Below are positions 36,031 through 44,362 of a DNA stretch of 64,000 nt, piece after piece (the first letter of the stretch is position 1; each line of letters starts with the position of its first letter). Position numbers and translations under genes: made by a program. The stretch covers positions 1 through 64,000 of the forward strand of contig CASDYG010000003.1 of the NCBI GenBank assembly GCA_949285555.1. Direction: 5' to 3'. This DNA comes from an uncultured Eubacteriales bacterium (GTDB lineage Bacteria > Bacillota > Clostridia > Peptostreptococcales > Anaerovoracaceae). The notes under the pieces were generated by a model that had not been told where the DNA came from, did not search any database, and saw only the letters and a list, made by a program, of their open reading frames with translations.

Positions 36031-37434
36031 ATGAATACAAAGCTTGAACGACTTTGCAGAGAATATACGGACCTGTCACCATATGAAATAGGTGAGGTGG
36101 CTGATGCCGCAAAGAGACTTGGAAATATCGCCAGCATGTTTGATGCCGATGCTTTCATAGATTGTCTGATAAATGATAAATCTGGTAATTCAATCGTTGT
36201 TGCAGAGGCTAAACCTATTGAAAAACCATCATCATATGTGAATTCAGTAGTTGGGAAAATAGCAAAAAAAGAAAATGAACCAGCAGTTTATAGGACCTTT
36301 AGATTAGGAGTTCCAACAAAGCATGTCAAGGCTATTACTCAGGAGAATGTAAATGTTGTTCAAACTGTTGAACCAATTTTTTCAGATAGTAGAGTAATCG
36401 CAGTATATATTATAGAGCAAAAGATGGAGCAAATATCCATGGGCCAGCTGACTGTAGCCAGAAGCCTTGGTGATAAGACCATAGATATGGATATCTATAA
36501 GGGAAAGGGCCAAATGGAAGTTGACTACTCCGATGCTATAGGCGAGGGGATTTTATTTGTCGATGATAATGGCATTATCTCATATATCAATAAGCAGGCA
36601 AAGACGATTTTCAGAAGGCTTGGATATTTGGGAGAAATGGAAGGCGTAGCTTATAAGGACGTGAGCTTCATAACTGAAACAGATGAAGAGAGAGCCAGGC
36701 CATATTTTGAGGGAGAGATGCGAATAGGGGGTTCATCCTTCTTAATTAAGCGTCAAGATATTGAAAAAAATCATGTAAGTTATATAATAAATATATCAGA
36801 TGTAACTGCTAAGAATATGCAGAGGGATGCGCTGGTTCTAAAATCGGCTGCATTTAAGGAAATGCATCATAGAATAAAGAATAATCTTCAGACTGTAATA
36901 TCTCTCCTCAGGCTTGAGAGAAATAAACTCACTGCTTCTGATGGCAGGGAAGCGATTGAAAATACCGTAAATAGGCTTCTTGCCATATCCAACATTCATG
37001 AAATTATGTTGCAGACAGAAATAGAGAGTGTAAGGCTCAATGATATACTAACTAGAATTAAAGATAATACACTTATATACTGCAATAATGATGATTTTCA
37101 CTTGGAGCTTGAGTGTCACGGAGGTGATTTCAGTATCAATCTTGATAAAACCACTGCAATAGCGCTCATATTAAATGAACTTATTCAAAATTCAATTAAG
37201 TATGCATTTCCAGGGGAAAAAAGTGGAAAGATATTAATATCTGCATATGAAAAAAAGGAAGGCAAGATAGAAATCAGATTTAAAGACAATGGTGTCGGCT
37301 TTGATGTTGAAGAGAAATTAAAGCAAGGTACTATTGGCTGGAATATAATAAGACTTGTAGTTGCAGAAAAACTCAAAGGAACGCTTCTAGCTGAATCAGG
37401 CAAAGAAGGTACAAGAGTAACTATAGTATTTTAG
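36031..37434 (+). CDS. eutW: Ethanolamine sensor histidine kinase EutW
   Basis: 467 residues, soluble. The N-terminal region (1-150) is the ligand-sensing domain of EutW-type kinases, followed by a PAS-like domain (about 165-265), the HisKA_2 phosphoacceptor helix EMHHRIKNNLQT (H279/H280) and an HATPase with NELIQNSIKYAF (N box) and DNGVGF (G1 box). Known relatives sense ethanolamine together with adenosylcobalamin and phosphorylate EutV. ATG 36031 follows the eutV stop by one base; no membrane segments are seen. Confidence 0.93.
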   Translation: MNTKLERLCREYTDLSPYEIGEVADAAKRLGNIASMFDADAFIDCLINDKSGNSIVVAEAKPIEKPSSYVNSVVGKIAKKENEPAVYRTFRLGVPTKHVKAITQENVNVVQTVEPIFSDSRVIAVYIIEQKMEQISMGQLTVARSLGDKTIDMDIYKGKGQMEVDYSDAIGEGILFVDDNGIISYINKQAKTIFRRLGYLGEMEGVAYKDVSFITETDEERARPYFEGEMRIGGSSFLIKRQDIEKNHVSYIINISDVTAKNMQRDALVLKSAAFKEMHHRIKNNLQTVISLLRLERNKLTASDGREAIENTVNRLLAISNIHEIMLQTEIESVRLNDILTRIKDNTLIYCNNDDFHLELECHGGDFSINLDKTTAIALILNELIQNSIKYAFPGEKSGKILISAYEKKEGKIEIRFKDNGVGFDVEEKLKQGTIGWNIIRLVVAEKLKGTLLAESGKEGTRVTIVF

Positions 37435-37457
37435 GATTTAAATACAGAGTAATTTAT

Positions 37458-37528
37458 TTGACTGACGATGTAGCCGGTCAAAGTCGATGAAGACCCAAGC
37501 AAATTGGTTTTGTTTGGGTGCTTTTTTT
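37458..37528 (+). promoter_or_regulatory. ANTAR (EutV) antiterminator leader upstream of eutA
   Basis: P1 (37458-37481) has TTGAC/GTCAA arms with hexaloop GATGTA (37467-37472). P2 (37483-37494) is GTC, hexaloop GATGAA (37486-37491), GAC. The terminator ACCCAAGCAAA (37493-37503) with TTTGTTTGGGT (37509-37519) and seven T shares bases with P2. No promoter lies just upstream, so this is a second checkpoint for transcripts passing from eutW. Confidence 0.85.
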
Positions 37529-37546
37529 AGGAAGTCGGAGGACTAC

Positions 37547-38980
37547 ATGGAAGAAATAATCAAGAGTGTAGGCATTGATATTGGCACATCTACTACACAG
37601 CTGATTTTCAGCAAGCTGACAGTAAGGAATTTAGCCAGTAGCTATACTGTGCCAAGGATAGAAATTGTCAATAAAGAAGTCATCTATAGAAGCGACATTT
37701 ATTTTACACCGCTAATTGGAGAAGCTCAAATAGATGCAGAGCGTGTGAAAGGAATTGTTGCAGATGAATATAAAAAGGCAGGCATGAAGCCGGAAGATTT
37801 AAAGACGGGAGCTGTAATCATAACCGGTGAAACTGCAAGAAAGGAAAATGCGGATGAAGTTCTATCTGCTCTGAGTCATATGGCAGGAGATTTCGTAGTT
37901 GCCACAGCAGGTCCTGATTTAGAATCGGTGCTATCTGCCAGAGGAGCAGGAATTGATGTCATGTCAACGGAGGATAGAAATACCATCGCAAATATAGACA
38001 TTGGAGGAGGTACCAGTAATATTGCCGTGTTCCAGAAGGGTCAGCTTATAGGTACTAGCTGTCTGGATATAGGCGGTAGATTAATTAAAATAGAAGCGGG
38101 AAGCGTGGTATATGTTTATGAAAAGATACAGAGGCTGGCAGCAGCTCATGGTATCAGTGTGAAAGTAGGTGATAGAGCAGACAAGGAAAAGTTAGAAAAA
38201 ATTTGCCACATTATGGCAAGACAGTTGGCAATGGCTGTAGGCATTATACCTAAGGATGAACATCATCAGTACCTTTATACTAACGATGGAAGGCCACTAA
38301 AGGATAACATTAGAATCGATGGTCTGACATTTTCTGGAGGTGTAGCTGATATAATTTATCATCCAGCCGGTGGAGATTCATTTAGGTATGGAGATATTGG
38401 CCCCATACTTGGATCTGCTGTAGCGGCAGAGCAGGATCTTGCAAAGGTAAAAAGGTATGAGGCTGTAGAAACCATAAGAGCTACCGTAGTAGGTGCAGGT
38501 ACCCATACTACGGAGGTAAGTGGCAGCACCATCCGATACGAGGAGGATGCACTTCCGATTAAGAATGTACCTGTAGTCAAGGTGACAAAAGAAAATGAAG
38601 AATCTTTAGAGGCTTTGAGCCATACATTAAGAGACAAGATTGCAATCTTTAACGATTCATCTTCTGCAATACCTGTAGCGATCTCTATAAGTGGTGAAAA
38701 ATATACTAGCTTCGATAAGGTTCAGCAGCTGGCATCGGCACTTATAGAAGGAATGAGAGATAATATGGATTCAAAGGTGCCAGTGATTGTCGTTGTAGAA
38801 AGTGATATAGGTAAGGTGCTTGGCAATGCTTTAAAAGTGATGCTCATGGATAGGGGTATCAAGGTTATCTGCATTGACAGCATATTTGTAAAGGATGGGG
38901 ACTACATAGACATTGGAAAGCCAATGGCCAATGGACGAGTGGTACCTGTAGTAACTAAGACTTTAATTTTCAATACATAA
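37547..38980 (+). CDS. eutA: Ethanolamine ammonia-lyase reactivating factor EutA
   Basis: 477 residues. An actin/Hsp70-like ATPase that exchanges damaged cobalamin on EutBC for fresh adenosylcobalamin. SVGIDIGTSTTQLIFSKL at the start is its phosphate-1 motif and NIDIGGGTSNIAVF (near 150) phosphate-2. The frame opens at 37487 inside the terminator; ATG 37547 follows CGGAGGA and starts the homology. It is the first gene after the second EutV leader, followed by eutB. Confidence 0.95.
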   Translation: MEEIIKSVGIDIGTSTTQLIFSKLTVRNLASSYTVPRIEIVNKEVIYRSDIYFTPLIGEAQIDAERVKGIVADEYKKAGMKPEDLKTGAVIITGETARKENADEVLSALSHMAGDFVVATAGPDLESVLSARGAGIDVMSTEDRNTIANIDIGGGTSNIAVFQKGQLIGTSCLDIGGRLIKIEAGSVVYVYEKIQRLAAAHGISVKVGDRADKEKLEKICHIMARQLAMAVGIIPKDEHHQYLYTNDGRPLKDNIRIDGLTFSGGVADIIYHPAGGDSFRYGDIGPILGSAVAAEQDLAKVKRYEAVETIRATVVGAGTHTTEVSGSTIRYEEDALPIKNVPVVKVTKENEESLEALSHTLRDKIAIFNDSSSAIPVAISISGEKYTSFDKVQQLASALIEGMRDNMDSKVPVIVVVESDIGKVLGNALKVMLMDRGIKVICIDSIFVKDGDYIDIGKPMANGRVVPVVTKTLIFNT

Positions 38981-39010
38981 AGTTAAAGAATGAAAGCATG
39001 AGGTGAAAAA

Positions 39011-40381
39011 GTGATTTTAAAAACTAAGCTATTAGGCCACAATTACGAATTTAAGTCAGTTCGTGAAGTTATGGCAAAGGCAAACGAGGAAAAATCAGGC
39101 GACAAGCTAGCAGGAATTGCAGCAGAATCTGCTGAAGAAAGAGTGGCAGCAAAATGGGTTCTATCCAACCTAACATTAAATGATCTTAGAAACACTCCAG
39201 CAGTTCCATATGAAGAAGATGAAGTAACAAGAATCATACAGGATGATGTGAATGAAGAAATCTTCAAGGAGCATAAGAATAAGACTGTTGCAGAATTCAG
39301 AGAGTGGCTGCTAGATGGAAACACCACAGGAGATATGATTAAGAGAGCCTCCAGAGGTATAACATCTGAAATCGTATCTGGTGTAACTAAGCTGATGAGC
39401 AATCTGGACTTAGTGTATGGTGGAAGCAAGATTGAGATTACAGCACATTGTAATACTACAATTGGTAAGAGAGGCACATTCTCTTCAAGACTTCAACCAA
39501 ACCATACAACAGATGATCCTAAGGGAATCCTCGCTTCTACAATGGAGGGATTGTCCTATGGTGTAGGTGATGCTGTACTGGGACTTAACCCTGTAGATGA
39601 TGGAGTGGAAAGTGTTGCAACCTGCTTAAAGCAATTTGATGAATTTAGAAATAAGTGGGATATTCCAACGCAGATTTGTGTATTAGCTCATGTAACTACA
39701 CAGATTGAAGCTGCAAAGAAATTTGGAGCACCAATTGATTTAGTATTCCAGTCAATTGCTGGCTCACAAAAGGGAAATGAAGCATTCGGTATAGATGCAC
39801 AGATGGTACAGGATGCTTACGACTATGCACTAAAGTATGGTAAGGCAACTGGACCAAACGTAATGTACTTTGAAACAGGACAGGGTTCTGAACTTTCTTC
39901 AGAAGCACATAATGGATGGGATCAGCTGACTATGGAAGCTCGTTGCTACGGCTTTGCCAAGAGATATTCCCCATTCCTAGTAAACACTGTAGTAGGATTT
40001 ATAGGTCCTGAATATCTGTATGATTCTAAGCAGGTAACAAGAGCAGGTCTTGAGGATCATTTCATGGGTAAGCTAACAGGTATATCAATGGGATGTGATG
40101 CATGCTACACAAACCACATGAAGACGGATCAAAACGATATTGAAAACTTAGCTACACTTCTTGTTGCTGCTGGCTGTAACTACATTATGGGTATTCCACA
40201 GGGCGATGACTGTATGCTTATGTATCAATGTACTGGATACCATGATACTCCAACTCTGAGAGAAATCTTTGGATTAAGACCTATCGCTGAGTTTGATGCA
40301 TGGTTAGAAAAGATGGGAATCAGCAAAGACGGTAAGCTAACTGATTTAGCTGGAGACCCAACAATATTTATGAGCAAATAG
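39011..40381 (+). CDS. eutB: Ethanolamine ammonia-lyase large subunit EutB
   Basis: 456 residues. TIM-barrel subunit with the catalytic site for adenosylcobalamin-dependent cleavage of ethanolamine to acetaldehyde and ammonia. The GTG start gives MILKTKLLGHNYEFKSVREV. Recognised regions include TAHCNTTIGKRGTFSSRLQPN (near 155-170), LNPVDD, FETGQGSELSS (near 290) and MGCDACYTNHMKTDQND (near 365). Confidence 0.98.
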   Translation: MILKTKLLGHNYEFKSVREVMAKANEEKSGDKLAGIAAESAEERVAAKWVLSNLTLNDLRNTPAVPYEEDEVTRIIQDDVNEEIFKEHKNKTVAEFREWLLDGNTTGDMIKRASRGITSEIVSGVTKLMSNLDLVYGGSKIEITAHCNTTIGKRGTFSSRLQPNHTTDDPKGILASTMEGLSYGVGDAVLGLNPVDDGVESVATCLKQFDEFRNKWDIPTQICVLAHVTTQIEAAKKFGAPIDLVFQSIAGSQKGNEAFGIDAQMVQDAYDYALKYGKATGPNVMYFETGQGSELSSEAHNGWDQLTMEARCYGFAKRYSPFLVNTVVGFIGPEYLYDSKQVTRAGLEDHFMGKLTGISMGCDACYTNHMKTDQNDIENLATLLVAAGCNYIMGIPQGDDCMLMYQCTGYHDTPTLREIFGLRPIAEFDAWLEKMGISKDGKLTDLAGDPTIFMSK

Positions 40382-40393
40382 AGGAGGCGAGCA

Positions 40394-41299
40394 GTGGATA
40401 CAAGAGAATTAAAATCAATAATAGAGAGCGTGCTGGCAGAAATGAATATTGACGAGCTAGCAAAGAAGACTGCTGGCGATAGCCTTTCACATCAGGGCGG
40501 TGCAGTAGCTAGCGGAGAGGCAACAAAGGTAGAAGAAGGTACTCTTGAAGATATAGCAGCTATAGACCTAGTAGAGCAATTTTTAGTAGAAAATCCAGTT
40601 GACAAAGAAAAGTACATGGATCTAAAGAAGCATTCTCCTTGTAGACTTGGTATAGGCAAGGCTGGTGCTAGATATAAGACTTTGCCACAGCTAGAGTTTA
40701 GAGCGGCTCATTCTGCAGCACAGGATGCAGTTTTTTCAAATGTTGATGAGGAGCTTATTGAAAGTCTAGGACTTTTCATCGTACAAAGTAGATGTGACAG
40801 TAAGGATACCTATTTAACTCGACCTGACCTTGGTAGAAGACTTAGTGATGAGGCTGTTGCAACTATCAAAGAGAAGTGTAAGCAAAGACCACAGGTACAG
40901 GTAATCGTTGCTGACGGATTAAGCTCTGCTGCTGTAGAAGCTAACACAAAGGATGTTATGTCAGGACTTATGCAGGGACTTAAGGCTAATGGACTTGATG
41001 TAGGCACTCCTTTCTTCATTAAATATGGCAGAGTAGGTGCAATGGATGAGGTAAGCGAAGTATTAGATGCGGATGTTACTTGCTTGCTAGTAGGAGAAAG
41101 ACCTGGTCTGATTACTGCAACATCAATGTCAGCATATATTGCATACAAGGCAACTATAGGAATGCCGGAGGCTAGAAGAACAGTAGTATCCAATATCCAT
41201 TCAAAGGGTACTATTCCGGCAGAGGCAGGCGCACATATTGCAGAGATAATCAAGAAAATCGCAGACAATAAGGTCAGCGGTACTGAGTTAAAATTATAA
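40394..41299 (+). CDS. eutC: Ethanolamine ammonia-lyase small subunit EutC
   Basis: 301 residues. Rossmann-like subunit providing cobalamin binding. GTG start after GAGGAGG. The N-terminal helix (TRELKSIIESVLAEM) has the amphipathic form of an encapsulation peptide and is separated from the core by a flexible, charged linker to about residue 60. VQSRCDSKDTYLTRPDLGR (near 132) and CLLVGERPGL are family signatures. Follows eutB by 12 bases. Confidence 0.97.
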   Translation: MDTRELKSIIESVLAEMNIDELAKKTAGDSLSHQGGAVASGEATKVEEGTLEDIAAIDLVEQFLVENPVDKEKYMDLKKHSPCRLGIGKAGARYKTLPQLEFRAAHSAAQDAVFSNVDEELIESLGLFIVQSRCDSKDTYLTRPDLGRRLSDEAVATIKEKCKQRPQVQVIVADGLSSAAVEANTKDVMSGLMQGLKANGLDVGTPFFIKYGRVGAMDEVSEVLDADVTCLLVGERPGLITATSMSAYIAYKATIGMPEARRTVVSNIHSKGTIPAEAGAHIAEIIKKIADNKVSGTELKL

Positions 41300-41310
41300 G
41301 GAGAAATAAA

Positions 41311-41967
41311 ATGAGAAGAGATCCATTACCAGCTAAGGTTTTAGCAGCAAAGATTATACCAAACGCTACAGCAGATATGCTTAAAGGCTTTGAGGATGTA
41401 CCAGAAGGCTACAAGTCTCTTGCTCTAATTACTGCTGACTGCGATGATGTAACTTATACAGCATTAGATGAAGCAACAAAGAAAGCTGATGTAGTAGTAG
41501 CTTATGCAAAGAGTTTTTATGGCGGAGCTGCAAATGCCAACACTGCACTTGCAGGAGAAATCATTGGAATTTTAGCCGGACCAAATCCAGCTGAGGTTAA
41601 AAGTGGTCTTGAAGCAGCTGTAGATTTTATTGAAAACGAAGCACATTTCGTGTCAGCTAATGATGATGATTCTGTATGTTACTATGCTCACTGTATTTCA
41701 AGAACTGGTTCTTATCTATCTAAGGGAGCAGGAATTGCAGAGGGTGAAGCTCTTGCTTATCTAATTGCGCCACCACTTGAAGCAATGTATGCAGTAGATG
41801 CAGCTATGAAGGCAGCAGATGTAACTCTTTGTGAACTATATGCACCACCATCAGAGACAAACTTTGGAGGAGCACTTCTAACGGGAAGCCAGTCTGCTTG
41901 CAAATCTGCATGTGACGCATTTGCAGAAGCTGTAGAATTTGTAGCAGCAAACCCAACCATGTTTTAA
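41311..41967 (+). CDS. eutL: Microcompartment shell protein EutL
   Basis: 218 residues, a fusion of two permuted BMC domains forming a pseudohexameric trimer with a gated central pore. MRRDPLPAKVLAAKIIPNA start and the CYYAHCISRTGSYLSKGAGI stretch are typical of EutL. The sequence is well conserved; the gating loop is not examined here. Confidence 0.95.
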   Translation: MRRDPLPAKVLAAKIIPNATADMLKGFEDVPEGYKSLALITADCDDVTYTALDEATKKADVVVAYAKSFYGGAANANTALAGEIIGILAGPNPAEVKSGLEAAVDFIENEAHFVSANDDDSVCYYAHCISRTGSYLSKGAGIAEGEALAYLIAPPLEAMYAVDAAMKAADVTLCELYAPPSETNFGGALLTGSQSACKSACDAFAEAVEFVAANPTMF

Positions 41968-41989
41968 GAAAAGAGTATAGGAGGAGAAA

Positions 41990-42271
41990 ATGGCTAATAT
42001 GCAAGCATTAGGAATGATTGAGACAAAGGGTCTAGTAGGATCTATTGAAGCAGCAGATGCTATGGTAAAGGCTGCAAATGTAAGCCTTATAGGCAAGGTG
42101 CTCGTAGGCGGAGGACTTGTAACTGTAATGGTTAGAGGAGATGTTGGAGCTGTAAAGGCAGCAGTTGATGCTGGTGCAGCTGCAGCAGAGAGAGTTGGAG
42201 AGCTACTTTCAATACACGTAATTCCAAGACCACACTCCGATGTGGAAATGATTTTGCCAACAGTAGAGTAA
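41990..42271 (+). CDS. eutM: Microcompartment hexamer shell protein EutM, copy 1
   Basis: 93 residues, a single canonical BMC domain ([20 protein letters not shown]) that makes the flat hexamers of the shell. Differs from the copy at 42946 at only three residues: S for T at position 32 and VL for EH at 37-38, directly before the GGG pore loop. About 15 base differences separate the two. Confidence 0.96.
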   Translation: MANMQALGMIETKGLVGSIEAADAMVKAANVSLIGKVLVGGGLVTVMVRGDVGAVKAAVDAGAAAAERVGELLSIHVIPRPHSDVEMILPTVE

Positions 42272-42313
42272 TTCAAGCCAGAGCATAAGCTCTAAAAAAA
42301 GAAGGAGGCTACA

Positions 42314-42937
42314 GTGAAGGCACTAGGCATGATTGAAGTTAAGGGAAGAGTAGGAGCTATTGAAGGACTGGACGCTTCCCTGAAAGCCGCTAATGTAACC
42401 TTGGTTAATATGATTAAGGTAGGAGGAGGCCTTACCACCTTCCTGGTAGAAGGGGATGTAGGCGCCGTAAAAGCAGCAATGGACGCTGGTGCAGCAGCGG
42501 CAGAAAGAGTAGGTGAGCTTTTGTCCGTACATGTTATTCCAAGACCGGACGAGGCTGTTGTAAAGATGCTACAAAATGAGCTTTTAAATAATAATGAATC
42601 TGAAGCTATGGCTGCGAAAGATTCTGTAAAAGCTGATGAGCAAAAAGAAGCAGCTAAAATCAGTGTGAAGAAGTCTACAGTTGATAAAAAACAGTCAGAT
42701 GAAGACGCTGCGCCAGATGATGTGGTAGAAAATGTAAATATCAAACCTGTTGTTAAAGGTATGATGGAGCATGAGGCAAAATCCGAGTCGCAGCAAGATG
42801 ATGCTCTGGAAAAGATGACGGTTAGCAAGCTGCGTACATTGGCAAGAAGCATTGATAATTTAGGAATAGCAAAGACTGATATTAAGTTTGCGAAAAAAGA
42901 TGAATTAATTAAGGCCATAAAAAAGGCTAAAAAGTAG
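42314..42937 (+). CDS. Long EutK-like shell protein with a SAP/Rho_N-like tail
   Basis: 207 residues. Residues 1-80 are a BMC domain ([17 protein letters not shown], pore KVGGGLTT). Residues 85-163 are a charged, low-complexity linker. Residues 164-207 ([16 protein letters not shown].., ending in [14 protein letters not shown]) resemble the small helical SAP/HeH/Rho N-terminal family that binds nucleic acid or protein. Enteric EutK also has a C-terminal helix-turn-helix on a BMC domain, but of another type. GTG start after GAAGGAGG. It lies between two nearly identical eutM copies. Confidence 0.8.
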   Translation: MKALGMIEVKGRVGAIEGLDASLKAANVTLVNMIKVGGGLTTFLVEGDVGAVKAAMDAGAAAAERVGELLSVHVIPRPDEAVVKMLQNELLNNNESEAMAAKDSVKADEQKEAAKISVKKSTVDKKQSDEDAAPDDVVENVNIKPVVKGMMEHEAKSESQQDDALEKMTVSKLRTLARSIDNLGIAKTDIKFAKKDELIKAIKKAKK

Positions 42938-42945
42938 GAGGAAAC

Positions 42946-43227
42946 ATGGCTAATATGCAAGCGTTAGGAATGATTGAAACAAAGGGTCTAGTAGGATCTA
43001 TTGAAGCAGCAGATGCAATGGTAAAGGCTGCAAATGTTACACTTATTGGTAAGGAACATGTAGGCGGAGGACTTGTAACTGTAATGGTTAGAGGAGATGT
43101 TGGAGCTGTAAAAGCAGCAGTAGATGCTGGTGCAGCGGCAGCAGAGAGAGTTGGAGAGCTACTTTCAATACATGTAATCCCAAGACCACATTCTGATGTG
43201 GAAATGATTCTTCCAACAGTAGAGTAA
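42946..43227 (+). CDS. eutM: Microcompartment hexamer shell protein EutM, copy 2
   Basis: 93 residues, canonical BMC. Almost identical to the copy at 41990 in both protein and DNA, with pore-flank residues EH at 37-38. Begins eight bases after the EutK-like gene with TAGGAGGAAA. The duplication appears recent. Confidence 0.96.
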   Translation: MANMQALGMIETKGLVGSIEAADAMVKAANVTLIGKEHVGGGLVTVMVRGDVGAVKAAVDAGAAAAERVGELLSIHVIPRPHSDVEMILPTVE

Positions 43228-43264
43228 TCTGAATTAGAGGTTAGTCTAGGTAAGGAGGTTTAAA

Positions 43265-44080
43265 TTGAAGGCTATTACAGAGGCTGTAATAAGAGATGAA
43301 TTAAGAGACAGCGTTCCTGAGGTATATACAGTACCTAAAGGAAAGCTTCTTTCTCCAGCAGCCAGAGAATATTTAAATCAGCTCCAGGTGGAGATAGCCT
43401 ATGAGGGAAAAGAGATCCCTAAAAGGGTAAATGACCTCAAGGAGAATACCCCTTCCAAGCAACCTCACAAGATGGAAGCACCTGACAGACCAGCCAGTTC
43501 AAAGGATGTTGATATACCTGTAAAGTTTAAGTATATTGATGATGAGACAGGCGCAGGATATATGGTAAAGCCAGAGCACATGACAGGTCTAAGAGGAAAT
43601 ATCCTCGTAGATAAATCTCATCCAGTTATCAAATATAGAGGAAAGCTGGATAAGCTTCAGGCTGATATAGTGTGTGCACAGGTGCAAATCAGTGCTGTGG
43701 AAAACTGTAAGGGCGTCATAGATGATCTACAGGATATTCTGAGCATTGTAAGGGAGCTAATGCTCTGTGATGTAATGGACAAGCCGTTTGAGAGAGAAAC
43801 AATTATTGGCATGAGCCACAAAGAGTTGAGGGAGAGATCCCATGCTCCTGAAAAATTTTATGAGGTAAAATATATGCAGCTACCTGAGCATACAATGGGG
43901 CTAACATTTGCCCTCTTGAATATGCTAAGAGCTGAGGCAAGAGAGGTAGAGCTGGCTGCGGTAGAAGCATATAAAGATGGAAGGAAGACGCTAAGACCGG
44001 ATGTTATTGAAGAGTGGAATCGAATGTCTAGCGCACTTCATGTTATGATGATGAAATATCAGCATGGAGATTATAAATAA
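43265..44080 (+). CDS. eutT: Ethanolamine-linked corrinoid adenosyltransferase
   Basis: 271 residues. Makes adenosylcobalamin for EutBC. An N-terminal domain (1-52: ITEAVIRDEL..LLSPAAREYLN) resembles the N-terminus of EutT and of EutQ from enterobacteria; the helical ATP:cob(I)alamin adenosyltransferase core follows with PEHMTGLRGNI (near 105) and PEHTMGLTFALLNMLRAEAREVE (near 205). TTG start after TAAGGAGG. The CCxxC metal site of enteric EutT is not apparent. Confidence 0.88.
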   Translation: MKAITEAVIRDELRDSVPEVYTVPKGKLLSPAAREYLNQLQVEIAYEGKEIPKRVNDLKENTPSKQPHKMEAPDRPASSKDVDIPVKFKYIDDETGAGYMVKPEHMTGLRGNILVDKSHPVIKYRGKLDKLQADIVCAQVQISAVENCKGVIDDLQDILSIVRELMLCDVMDKPFERETIIGMSHKELRERSHAPEKFYEVKYMQLPEHTMGLTFALLNMLRAEAREVELAAVEAYKDGRKTLRPDVIEEWNRMSSALHVMMMKYQHGDYK

Positions 44081-44097
44081 GGCATTTAGGAGGAGTT

Positions 44098-44343
44098 ATG
44101 AAGCTAGCCACTGTCGTGGGGAAAATATGGGCCACAAGAAAGGCAGAAAGTATGGAAAAGTATAAGCTTTTGCGTGTGAAGCTCCATGACAGTGGAGAGA
44201 TTCTCCTGGCGGCCGATACGGTAGATGCAGGTGAAGGAGATGAGGTAATCATTGTCTCTGGTAGCTCTGCTAGAATTGGAAGTCAGCATAGAAGTGATCC
44301 TATAGATGCCACTATAATAGGGGTCGTTGACCCGAGGAAGTAA
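44098..44343 (+). CDS. eutN: Microcompartment vertex protein EutN, copy 1
   Basis: 81 residues, an EutN/CcmL pentamer capping shell vertices. KLATVVGKIWATRKAESMEKYKLL and GDEVIIVSGSSAR identify it. A second EutN lies at 47224. AGGAGG precedes the start. Confidence 0.95.
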   Translation: MKLATVVGKIWATRKAESMEKYKLLRVKLHDSGEILLAADTVDAGEGDEVIIVSGSSARIGSQHRSDPIDATIIGVVDPRK

Positions 44344-44362
44344 CCTTGTAGGAGGAAGTTAT

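Noticed and set aside
42292-42960. Long minus-strand frame (222 codons) antisense to the EutK-like gene
   Set aside because: Ser/Ala-rich translation typical of antisense to a repetitive Ala/Lys coding region, without a ribosome site; the + strand gene is clearly homologous to BMC proteins.
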